From: Glomus cerebriforme
Taxonomy: Eukaryota; Glomeromycota; Glomeromycetes; Glomerales; Glomeraceae
Assembly (NCBI GenBank): GCA_003550305.1
Contig: QKYT01000314.1
Coordinates: 54,049 to 67,254, forward strand
Length of the DNA stretch: 13,206 bases
Direction of reading: 5' to 3'
Shown here: one piece after another, positions 1 through 7,718 of the stretch
Numbering within the stretch: position 1 is the stretch's first letter
Layout of the letters: each line of letters opens with the position of its first letter
The notes under the pieces: generated by a model
Told to the model about the DNA's origin: nothing
The model's database searches: none
What the model saw: the letters and a program-made list of their open reading frames with translations, nothing else
Made by a program: the position numbers and the translations under genes

Positions 1-11
1 TTTTTTTTTAG

Positions 12-689
12 GAAACCAGACAAACGGATGAAGCTGAACGAACGGAACTTGAACGAATGAACTAAGAGGTTAGTTCGTTCATTTCTTTTCATTTTTTACT
101 TTCAGGGAACGTAATTAACGTCTCCCTTCTCTTATTTTTAGGAAACTGGATGAACGGACGAAACCGAACGAACGGAACTTGAACGAACGAACAAAGTGGT
201 TAGTTCATTCGTTTCTTTCATTTTTTTTACTTTCAGGGAACATAATTAACGTCTCCTTTTTTTATTTTTAGGAAACCGGACGAACGGATGAAGCTGAACG
301 AATGGAACTTGAACGAATGAACTAAGAGGTTAGTTCATTCGTTTCTTTCAGTTTTTTACTTTCAGGGAACATAATTAATGTTTCCCTTCTCTTTTTTTTT
401 AGGAAACTGGACGAACGGACGAAGCCGAACGACTGGGATCTTGGACGAACGTAAGTTCGTTCTTTTTTTTTTACTTTATTAATTATTAGGGAACGTAACT
501 AACGTTCCCTTTTCTCTTTTTTTTAGGAAACTGGACGAACGGATGAAGCTGAACGAACGGAACTTGAACGAACGAACTAAGAGGTTAGTTCGTTTGTCTC
601 TTTTCATTTTTTTTACTTTCAGGGAACGTAATTAACGTCTCCCTTCTCTTTTTTTTAGGAAACTGAATGAACAATTAGATTCAGATTAG
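12..689 (+). CDS. 3' part of a multi-exon repeat protein gene (tandem mini-exons, SP7-like layout)
   Basis: Exons read as 12-68, 142-198, 272-328, 403-450, 527-583 and 659-689, with introns of 73-76 nt that begin GTTAGT (GTAAGT in the fourth) and end in T-rich tract plus AG. A CTAAC/TTAAC branch-like motif lies about 25 nt before each acceptor. Exons are 57 or 48 nt, each 1+3n+2, so all introns are phase 2 and each junction makes AG|G (Arg), W or T. The peptide repeat is KLDERMKLNERNLNERTK, rich in Lys, Arg, Glu and Asn, giving KRK at junctions. The last exon reads KLNEQLDSD then TAG at 687-689. The 5' end lies outside the window, so no signal peptide can be checked. Exons 1 and 3 contain TGA (58-60, 318-320) where exons 2 and 5 have CGA; both exons can be skipped in frame. 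It could be a functional, alternatively spliced gene or a decaying one. The match to SP7-type effectors is by architecture from memory only. Confidence 0.6.
312..343 (+). promoter_or_regulatory. Hairpin across the 5' splice site (best copy)
   Basis: Positions 312-325 are perfectly complementary to 330-343 (14 pairs) with loop GAGG at 326-329. The predicted splice junction 328|329 lies in the loop. Related but less perfect hairpins occur at the same place in units 1, 2 and 5. Unit 4 lacks this arm and has the stronger donor GTAAGT. A stem at the donor could influence exon inclusion; that effect is inferred. Confidence 0.55.
488..510 (+). promoter_or_regulatory. Intronic inverted repeat around the branch-point region
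   Basis: AGGGAACGT (488-496) and ACGTTCCCT (502-510) are a perfect 9-bp inverted repeat with loop AACTA. The candidate branch motif CTAAC (499-503) lies across the loop. The other units carry the same structure with a 2-nt insertion in the right arm (GGGAACGT...ACGTCTCCC). Confidence 0.55.
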
Positions 690-890
690 TTCAGTTTCAG
701 ATTTGAATCAGTTTCAGTTCAGTTCAGTTTCAGATTAATTAGATTCAGATCAGTTCGACTTCAGTTCGATTCAAATCTGGATTGGTTTCAGATTAGTTCA
801 GATCAGATCCAGTTAGATTCAGATCAGTTCAGATCTGTTCAGACCGGATTCAGATCAGATCAGATTTAAATCAAATCTGATCTGAACCAA
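674..890. repeat. Degenerate TTCAGA/TTCAGT simple repeat, 3' flank of the repeat gene
   Basis: A run of 5-6 bp units such as TTCAGA, TTCAGT and GATCAG covers the end of the last exon and the likely 3' UTR. It ends in a perfect 13-bp inverted repeat, 855-867 with 873-885, around a 5-nt loop. Confidence 0.8.
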
Positions 891-902
891 TCTGTTAGGA
901 GC

Positions 903-945
903 ACTAATTAAAATGATAGAAAAATAAAGCTTGTATTTAATTAGT
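903..945 (+). terminator. Hairpin with polyadenylation signal
   Basis: ACTAATTAAA (903-912) and TTTAATTAGT (936-945) form a perfect 10-bp inverted repeat. AATAAA lies between them at 923-928, about 235 nt after the stop codon at 687-689. This is a reasonable 3' end signal for the upstream gene, but AATAAA is common by chance in such AT-rich DNA. Confidence 0.35.
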
Positions 946-969
946 ATTTAGTAATATATAACTTATTAC

Positions 970-1450
970 ATCAGAGTTTAAATTATAATCAAAGTTTAAA
1001 ATATCAGAGTTTAAATTTAAATATTAAAGTTTGAAATTATTTAAAGTTAGAATTCAATCAGAGTTTGAAACGTCAGAATTTAAATTATTAAAAGTCAGAA
1101 TTCATGTCTGAATTTGAAATGTCAGAATTTGAAATTATTAAAAGTCAGAGTTCATGTCAAAGTTTGAAATGTCAGAGTTTGAAATTATAGAATCAGAGTT
1201 CACGTCAGAATTTGAAATGTCAGAATTTGAAATTATAGAGTCAGAGTTTATGTCAGAGTTTGAAATGTTAAAGTTTAAAATTATTAAAGTCAGAGTTCGC
1301 GTCAGAATTTGAATGTTGGAGTTTGAAATGTCAGAGTCAGAATTTACGTTAGAGTTTGAAATGTTGAAGTTTGAAATTATAAAGTCAGAGTTCATGTCAG
1401 AGTTTAAAATGTCAGAGTTTGAAATTGTTAAGGTCAAACTTAAAAATGTC
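970..1450. repeat. Minisatellite, 48-bp unit made of GTCAGAGTTTGAAAT sub-units
   Basis: Units start at 1046, 1094, 1144, 1192, 1240, 1289, 1336, 1384 and 1433, so the period is 47-50 bp. Degenerate sub-units extend left to about 970. Each unit contains two or three variants of a 15-mer GTCAGAGTTTGAAAT. The minus strand stays open over 1138-1452 and would encode Asn/Ser/Asp-rich repeats (NSDISNSD). No splice signals or homology support it as a gene, and the openness follows from the repeat's composition. Confidence 0.85.
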
Positions 1451-2157
1451 AAAAGTTAAAAATAAAAAATGCAACTATATAGAAAAACTAAAGAAATACA
1501 ACTATTACAAATCATTATTACTTACAAAACTTAAAAAATAATAGCATAATATTACTATTACCTACAAAATAATAAAAAGAAAGAAACAAAAAAAATATGA
1601 AAAAGAAATGAACAAGAAAAAAAACAATTAAATTAGGTAAAAATTACTAATTAAAAATAGTTAATATAAATAAGTAAAATTTAAAATATAAAAAATGCAT
1701 TATGAAAATCAAGGTGAAATTTACCACCCGGTGAATTTTTATTAAGTTCACCCCTGGTGACTGTTAAATAAATTCAATAATATAACATATAAAATTTTAT
1801 TTAACATAAAGCCTAATACTTCCTTTATTATATATTCAAATTATTTCAAACTTTATAAATAGCTTTTTAAAAAAAACTTTTATAAATAAAAATTTTGTGA
1901 TATAATATTTTTGGCATATATTATAAAAAAATAATTAAAGTAATTTTTCATCCTATTTCATTTCTTTTCATTTTTTTACTTTCAGAAAATGTAATTTCAT
2001 TCCATATTAACTGTATCTTATAAATAATTATATTAAATATCAAATATACTAAAAAAAAAATTTTATCTTATAAAAATAATTATTAATATAATGAATAAAG
2101 AAATATAATAATAAATAATAAATAAAAAAAAATTTAATAAAAGATACTTTTACGCTG
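1451..2157. other. AT-rich spacer without a recognised gene
   Basis: A-rich, low-complexity DNA with no supported coding region. It contains an imperfect inverted repeat (1723-1735 with 1747-1758, ACCACCCGGTGAA against TTCACCCCTGGT), the only GC-richer spot in the stretch, and a relic of the upstream array at 1957-1995. The LINE begins near its right end. Confidence 0.6.
1957..1995 (+). repeat. Relic of the upstream intron repeat
   Basis: The run TTCATTTCTTTTCATTTTTT followed by TACTTTCAG and AAAATGTAATT matches the intron half of the 130-bp unit, where the same run is followed by GGGAACGTAATT. It stands alone about 1.3 kb from the array. A shared ancestry with the array introns is likely, though the pyrimidine-rich half is low-complexity. 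Confidence 0.45.
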
Positions 2158-4162
2158 TTAACTTTACTTAACAACATCTTAACAGAAGCCAAATGTTCTA
2201 AATCTGAATTATGACTAGTAAACCAAGACATGCAAAAAACCTTTGACTCCATCTCTATAATCTCTCTACAAAAAGCTCTCAAACAAATCAAAATTCCCCC
2301 TATAATTATTGACTTTCTTATTAATCTATTCAATTTACATCAGATAGCAGTCATTACAGAGTTTGGTCTCACAGATTTTTTTACTGCTGAGGTAGGAATT
2401 GATTAAAGAGAGGTGATTTTCCCTTTCCTTTGGCATATTTTTTATGATCCTCTGCTATACCATATTTAACAATCATAGCACAAAGGCTTTGTTCTCCAAG
2501 TTTCTACCACCTATGATAATTTTCAGCTATTTCATGATAATTCCTTTTCACTTAAACTTGTCACGTCTGTATATACTAATGATACTCAATGGATAGGGCA
2601 TTCAAAAGAAGACTTATAAAACACAATCAATATTTTAAACAAATTTTTCAATATTAACGATATTAAAATTAACGGCAAGAAATCTTCTCTTATGGCGCTT
2701 AATCCTTCCGTCCTTTGAGACTAATGCAACATCATTATGGATACAAAACAAGATAGCATTCTGATTTAAGCTCTTGACAAAAGTCTGGCAGAAAGGATCC
2801 TAGAAATCTGGTTTACTATGAGCAACCAGCTCTCTACAGATCTTGATACTATTAAAAAAAAAATCAAAGTTATTTGCAATATGATCTGATGAAAGAAACT
2901 TACCATTGGTCAATTGGTCTATATTTTTAATAAAGTACTTATTCCAAGGCTGTAATATAGATTATTGCTTTTCTCCTTATCCGATCAATATCTAGACAAA
3001 TTATTCTCTCCCATTCTGATGATCTGCAAACATTAATTAGGCCTCTCTAAGACTACAGCCAATTACATACTCTTTTATTTAGTTCTAAGTGAATTACGTT
3101 GCCTATCACATACCATTAGAGAACATCAAATTGCTAACTTCACCATTCATATTAATTCAGAAGGTCTGATCAGAGATTCTATATATATCTCTTTGGAGAA
3201 TTGTTAATTGGACCTCAGCCTTATTTCATCTCTCTTGGATCACAATGTTTTACCTTTGAATATTAAATTAGCTTCGCTTAGTTTTTATTTATACATTTTG
3301 CAATTAATATCTTCACTGCTTTTGAATATCACCTCTCTGCCTTTCTCTATAGGATTGTAAACAGTCATTGGAACATATCTATCCTTAAGAGACCTAATCT
3401 TAAAATATTACCCGGAGGATGCCTTTCATTTATTGAAGTTTACTACTAAACATCATTTATTCTGCATCACATAGCTTATTACTTCAGATTTTGACAATGT
3501 TTTAAGCTGAAAGCAGCTCAAATTTTGCTAGTAGAAGAATTTAAAAAGCAGAAATCCTATGTTGTTCCTTACTTTACAACTGCTTGGATTTAACAATCTT
3601 TCAGAACTTAATAATGATAATAACTCTTCTTCTTTATTGATTAATACAGGTGCCCTTCTGGATTTGCAATTAACTATCATGCCTGACTGTAGGAAGAAAG
3701 AATAGATCAAAGAATCAGCCAGACATATGATGATTTATAGACAAATTATAAATAAAAGTCATAATAGGAATACCATATAACATTACATTTCTTCATCCTC
3801 TTTCAACCTAAAAGGCGACTCCACTCACTCCCTAACTCCTTATTTTGATCTGTCATGTGCTTTTGATGATTGCGTCTCCATTCAGGATTCAAATATGGAT
3901 AATCCTTACACCTTTCTCTTCCCATTCTCAAACTTTATCAGGTTAGACAATATTAAAAAGGTCTCTCAGGAATCCTTTTCAACAATTAACTGCTTTTTTT
4001 CAGACCTATATTACCATCATTAAGACCTTCACAAGAAATCGTTTGAGTTTGATTTGGTTTCTATAGATATTTCCACTACTATTTGCCTTCCAGCTTGCCC
4101 TTCTTATGAAGTATTGCTAATTCGCAAATTTATCCAAGAACAAGACACTCAAGAAGATTAAT
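2158..4162 (+). pseudogene. LINE reverse transcriptase, inactivated
   Basis: One frame (codons from 2158) can be followed to about 4162. Visible RT motifs are NQDMQKTFDS with the motif A Asp (codon 2227), then GID-stop-REVI for the usual GIDQGEVI (stop TAA at 2404), and YTND at 2572-2583 where an active enzyme has a YxDD box. KINGKKS and KKLTIGQLVYIFNKVLIPRL downstream fit the RT thumb region. About 21 in-frame stops interrupt it: 2212, 2404, 2467, 2476, 2617, 2716, 2722, 2767, 2887, 2890, 2953, 3034, 3205, 3358, 3472, 3508, 3529, 3532, 3703, 3778 and 4021. Several sit where the family has Gln or Trp. The frame is lost near 4140-4160. The product cannot be active. Confidence 0.88.
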
Positions 4163-4748
4163 TTCCCTTCTAACAGCACTTAAAGATACTGCTAATAATC
4201 AAGTATACATTTATACTAATGGATCCTTATCATTTTTACAGGAAGGAGCCCATATGGGTTCAGGTTGGATTAATCGTAATAATCCTGATTTTAAATTTTA
4301 TTGTCACTTATCTGACTGGCCTTCTTCTATCCGTACTGAATTGTGTGCAATTTTTATAGCTATTTTAGTTACTTCTTTGAACACTAGTTTAACTATTTAT
4401 ACAGACAGTCAAGGGGCCATTGATGACATTCAACTTTTTATAGATTTAGATTATAATAATTATAAAAAAATGGTTAAATATATTAATCATTCGTTTCTTA
4501 TTTCCATTTTTTATTTATTAGAAGAAAAGTACATATCTCTTCAATTAGTCAAAATCAAAGGCCATGCTAGTGACTCTCACAATAATGCAGCTAATATACT
4601 AGCCAAACAAGGATTTCACTGTCAAGATTCCATGTTTTATGACCTCTACATGATACAACATCAACTGCTATGGGATAATATACCTGTAGAACAATCTATC
4701 AGATCCTTCATTAAAATACTTCACAAATTCAAATCAGTTTCAAAATAG
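4140..4748 (+). pseudogene. LINE RNase H domain, catalytic residues altered
   Basis: The stretch is open up to TAG at 4746-4748; the first ATG is 4254, but similarity begins upstream (LLTALKDTANNQ, then IYTNGS). Type I RNase H landmarks are visible: YTNGS (the first catalytic Asp is Asn, codon 4218), Glu in RTELCAIF (4338), Asp in YTDSQGAID (4404), His in VKIKGHA, and NNAANILAKQG, where the last Asp of the family's NxxAD is Asn (4593). Two of the four metal-binding residues are therefore gone. Frame 0 here differs from the RT frame, so a frameshift separates them. Reading continues in the same frame after the TAG, which marks the TAG as a mutation inside the old ORF. Confidence 0.82.
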
Positions 4749-5040
4749 TCCATGGCTCATTATAACTTCAATCTTTATGACAGCACTTATTCCTTTATTC
4801 ACTGGGAATCTTTGTGGACATCCTTCCACATAAGAAATAATTCATTATGCTTTCATTCTACTATTCATGATAATTTTTTCTGAAGGCTCAAGCTCCTTAT
4901 ACTGACTCTGTCTACTTTGAATATCATGAAAGAACAGCATCCCACCAAATTTGTTGAAGATAAATGTTTCTTTTGTAGATTGGATCAGGAGACATTATTT
5001 TATTTTACCTGGTACCCATACCTAATATCAAAATAGGATA
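4749..5040 (+). pseudogene. LINE post-RNase H segment with a Cys motif
   Basis: In the RNase H frame the reading continues as MAHYNFNLYDSTYSF, WESLWTSFHIRNN, a TGA at 4881-4883, then RLKLLILTLSTLN and KCFFCRLDQETLFYF. The CxxC pair (4965-4976) followed by an aromatic-rich segment corresponds to the zinc-knuckle region seen after RNase H in these LINEs. The second half of the metal site (HxxxC) is not visible, which suggests decay. The frame shifts again between about 5010 and 5050. Confidence 0.6.
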
Positions 5041-5633
5041 AAGTTAAAATAAAGCCATTAACAATTTTATACAATTTTTGGCAAACTGGAACCCTTTCAA
5101 GGAAGATATAAACTCTGACTCCAAAAAAAAAGTCCTACTCACTTTTCTTAAAACTTTCTTTATGTCAGAAACTTGAATTGACAGTGATAACAAGTACTGG
5201 CTGATTTTTTATTTCCTGCGTTCTATTCACGCTATCATCACCTTCATGAAGATCAATAATATTGTTCATTCTAAACGTATTACTTTACAAATCTTGGACA
5301 AATTGATGACCTTTCTTATACAAGCCTTTCATAGGTTCATTTGACTACCCAGAAATAGGATCTTTAATAAATAGAAAGCAACGCTAACTGCTGATGACCC
5401 TTCTCCTTTCTCTTCAATATACATGCCACATCATAGCAAAATTTACCATTATATCAGAGATATACCTATAGATGAATTCAATCATCCTATTAAGAGCTCA
5501 GCTTTGTGTGACCTTTGTGCTAAAACTAGATGGAGAGATAGTATTCATAGAATTATTAAGGAGAATTTTAGATTAGAGAATATTGTAATTAAAAAATATT
5601 CTAAACTATCAAAATTAATAGAGAATATGTACA
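5041..5633 (+). pseudogene. LINE C-terminal domain, interrupted copy (first part)
   Basis: In frame 2 this reads NFIQFLANWNPF, stops at TGA 5174, TGA 5342 and TAG 5372, then is open as SSIYMPHHSKIYHYIRD, DEFNHPIKSSALCDLC, RWRDSIHRIIKENF and KLSKLIENMY. It is cut at 5633 by a poly(A)-tailed insert and continues in frame at 6319-6456 (NSVLYEKLDLNLDL, then QVQDWEVLGDD and TAA). An ORF beginning at ATG 5423 runs on to 5764, but its last 43 codons belong to the insert. The domain has a CxxC (ALCDLC); I do not know its function. A second copy lies at 6798-8130, and a third fragment at 12348-12545 resembles it. Confidence 0.7.
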
Positions 5634-6318
5634 TTCGGAAGATACTTACTGGAGTGGACGTTTGTAGGTGGGCAAGGTACTGGGTGATAGCTTCCAGACG
5701 AAACAATATAAGCAGTCATCTTGATTCATCTGGAATATCCATGAGGGTGACTCAAAAGTACTAATCCTGGTAGAAAAGTGATAGAAATGGAAAGTAAGTT
5801 TAGTTTCTTTTCTGTATTTTAGTTTAGTATTAGAGTAGTTTCCTTTCTTTTTAGTTGTTGATACTAGTAATTAACATCTATAATTCTTTTTAAAATATTT
5901 CATACTAGTTTGAAAACCCAAGTTATGAGCTAGGTATTCTTTGTACTAGCATCCGATCTCTATAATCTTATCAATGTTTTATGCTAGTTTGAAGACCCAT
6001 TGTGTTGAAGGAAGATTCAGATAAACTAGGTAAAAGATATTCCTTTTGAGGGAAGATTCAGGAGGACTGATTGAAAGGTTTTTATTTTAGTACTAGTACT
6101 GGGGTATGGGAAAGAATCAGAGCATATTAACTATCTAAGAAGGGTCTTGCTTCAGTCCCACTCATGCTATATAAGTGTGACGCATTACGATTTTTCTTTA
6201 GAAGGTTGTATTACTTGTATATCTAAACTATAGTTTTATTCTTATTGTATTCTGTCTATGTACACTGATTTACACGTAATAAAGCTTATAATTTAGCACG
6301 TCTTCAAAAAAAAAAAAA
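5634..6318 (+). mobile_element. Poly(A)-tailed retroinsert of 685 bp
   Basis: The insert is bounded by a 16-bp direct repeat with one mismatch (5618-5633 ATAGAGAATATGTACA, 6319-6334 with G for A) and ends in a run of As (6306-6318). AATAAA is at 6278-6283, about 22 nt before the tail. These are marks of LINE-type retroposition. It has no long ORF, no clear Pol III A/B boxes and no recognised protein, so it may be a SINE-like element, a truncated LINE tail or a retrocopied transcript. It contains a direct repeat of about 23 bp (5898-5920, 5977-5999; CTAGTTTGAA core) and a TATA-like CTATATAAG at 6167-6175. Confidence 0.8.
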
Positions 6319-6456
6319 ATAGAGGATATGTACAATAGTGTATTATATGAAAAGTTAGATTTAAATTTAGATTTACATAGTGATTTATTAAATAGATTAG
6401 TTAGTCACTTTGATATATTACAGGTACAGGATTGGGAGGTGCTAGGTGATGATTAA
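6319..6456 (+). pseudogene. LINE C-terminal domain, interrupted copy (last part)
   Basis: Continues the frame of 5041-5633 once the insert and one copy of the duplication are removed. It reads ENMYNSVLYEKLDLNLDL, LLNRLVSHFDIL and QVQDWEVLGDD with TAA at 6454-6456. The same ending is partly conserved in the second copy (LYNRLINFFDRL, stop at 8128). It ends the LINE coding region, and the 3' UTR follows. Confidence 0.75.
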
Positions 6457-6624
6457 AGTTAACCCTTGGCAACAAGGCTTTCCTCTTGAATTTACTCTTC
6501 ACGTAACAAGTTATGCTTTTCTTATATAGAGAGTATATTCGTGATTTATCTTTTCATAATTATGTATTCTTTATAGAATTTTAATAATTATAATAAATAT
6601 GATTAATTTAATAAAAAAAAAAAA
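6457..6624 (+). other. LINE 3' UTR and A-tail
   Basis: Non-coding tail between the stop codon at 6454 and the A12 run at 6613-6624. A 44-bp block at 6505-6548 (AACAAGTTATGCTTTTCTTA at its start, GTGATTTA at its end) is clearly shared with 8224-8267 in the second LINE copy. It is probably the 3' end signature of this LINE family. Confidence 0.7.
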
Positions 6625-6974
6625 TTTAATAATTATATAAAAATAAAATTAAATAATAATAATTATATAAAAAATTTTTTATTACTTTATATAGTTATCT
6701 TGCACCTGGCTTTACAAGAAATAAGAAAATAACTACTTACTCTTTCTTCTTTCTATATATCTGAATACTATTTTTATCCAATCCTATAATTACAAATAAA
6801 GTTCACTATTATATTAGACAATCTGTAATGAATGAATTTAACTACCCTATTGAAGATTCTGATATACGTTCTCTTTGTATTTATCAATAGTGACTAAAAG
6901 ATATGAAGAATTATATTGGTAAAGAATATTTTTTATGTAATATAGGGTGTCTTCACAAAATGCGTGATTGGGAT

Positions 6975-7218
6975 AAGGTTACTTGCCAAAACCTAGGGGT
7001 TTAGACAAGATGGCATTTTACCAAAAAGTGAAATTCTGCCAAAACTATATTAAAGTTATATTAAAAAACTGGCGAAACTCTGGAGAAAAGCGAAACTGCC
7101 AAAACCTATTATAATTGCTAAAACTGCCAAAACTCTGCCAAAACTATAATAAATCTATAGTAAAATTTTGACAAAACTAATCATAGGATTTTGAAGAGGT
7201 TTAGGCAGGCAACCTTAA
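6975..7218 (+). mobile_element. Nested 244-bp hAT-like MITE, copy 1
   Basis: The ends are AAGGTTACTTGCC... and ...GGCAGGCAACCTTAA, near-inverted repeats. The 8-bp direct repeat ATTGGGAT flanks it (6967-6974, 7219-7226). It lies inside the left end of the 780-bp element. Without it, the outer left end (GCGTGATTGGGATTAGATTA) aligns with the complement of the outer right end (GCGTAATTGAGATTAAGATT). The interior repeats (G)CCAAAACT. An 8-bp duplication is typical of hAT transposons; there is no coding capacity. Confidence 0.82.
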
Positions 7219-7571
7219 ATTGGGATTAGATTAGGATTGAGATTATAATCAGCTTGAGATTAAGATTAGCACTTCAATCTTAATTCACAAAAATCAGATT
7301 AAAATTATATTAATGTTAGCCAAATATTAATTTATGCCAAAATTTTATGTAATATTAAATAAAAAAATTTTTACTTTTTTGGTTTTAAGGTAATACAAAA
7401 TGCATACCAATACATTTCTTGCATATACATTTATAAGTAAAAATCTAATTAAAATTCTTCTATCATAAATATATGTGTACTTATGCACATTTATGCATAA
7501 TTTTCTTTTATGGTAATATGCTAAACTTTGTGATTTTGATCCGTCTAGTGGTTCACTTGGTTTTTTATTCC

Positions 7572-7718
7572 TAATCTTACTTATTGAGTAAGATTAAAAT
7601 TTCATATGAAATTTCAATCATGATTAGCTTGAGATTAAGCTTAATCTCAATCACATTTTTTGTGAAGCCAGATTAACCACTAATCTTAATCTTAATCTCA
7701 ATTACGCATTTTGTGAAG
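7572..7718. repeat. Palindromes and duplicated terminal segment inside the 780-bp element
   Basis: Three perfect palindromic structures lie close together: 7572-7581 with 7587-7596 (10-bp arms, 5-nt loop), 7597-7614 (18-bp palindrome centred on CATATG) and 7629-7650 (22-bp palindrome centred on AAGCTT). The segment 7643-7667 is a second, diverged copy of the right terminal segment 7694-7718 (AATCTCAATCACATTTTTTG against AATCTCAATTACGCATTTTG). Confidence 0.75.

Larger units (their letters stand above)
11..658 (+). repeat. Tandem repeat, about 130-bp unit, five copies
   Basis: Units start with GGAAAC at 11, 141, 271, 402 and 526, and a truncated sixth begins at 658. Spacing is 130, 130, 131, 124 and 132 bp. 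Each unit is one exon plus one intron, so the array arose by duplication of a whole exon-intron module. The fourth unit is the most diverged: its exon is 9 nt shorter and its donor is GTAAGT instead of GTTAGT. Confidence 0.93.
2158..6624 (+). mobile_element. Degenerate 5'-truncated LINE (non-LTR retrotransposon)
   Basis: In order: reverse transcriptase relic (2158-4162), RNase H (about 4140-4748), Cys-containing C-terminal part (4749-5040), terminal domain (5041-5633, resumed at 6319-6456), 3' UTR and an A12 tail at 6613-6624. The endonuclease and upstream ORF are absent, so the element is truncated at its 5' end. Protein motifs match the LINEs abundant in Rhizophagus-type fungi, by recognition only. 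A candidate 11-bp target duplication AAATTTAATAA occurs at 2130-2140 and 6622-6632, but it is weak in AT-rich DNA. A separate retroinsert (5634-6318) interrupts it. Confidence 0.85.

Noticed and set aside
745..780. tRNA B-box-like GTTCGATTC
   Set aside because: It lies within the TTCAGA-type simple repeat and no cloverleaf or A box can be drawn around it.
1711..1761. Hairpin MITE end (GGTGAA...TTCACC)
   Set aside because: The arms are imperfect, no second copy or target duplication is seen in the window, so it is kept only as a note on the spacer.
2049..2333. Minus-strand open frame of 94 codons
   Set aside because: It lies opposite the LINE RT relic and AT-rich flank, has no recognisable motif and ends in a low-complexity Tyr/Phe run; the plus strand shows real RT homology.
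3528..3710. Minus-strand open frame of 60 codons
   Set aside because: Short shadow within the RT pseudogene; no homology or start context supports it.
6160..6290. Solo LTR (TATA-like box followed by AATAAA)
   Set aside because: The insert ends in poly(A) with a 16-bp duplication and lacks TG...CA ends and a 4-6 bp duplication, so LINE-type retroposition fits better.
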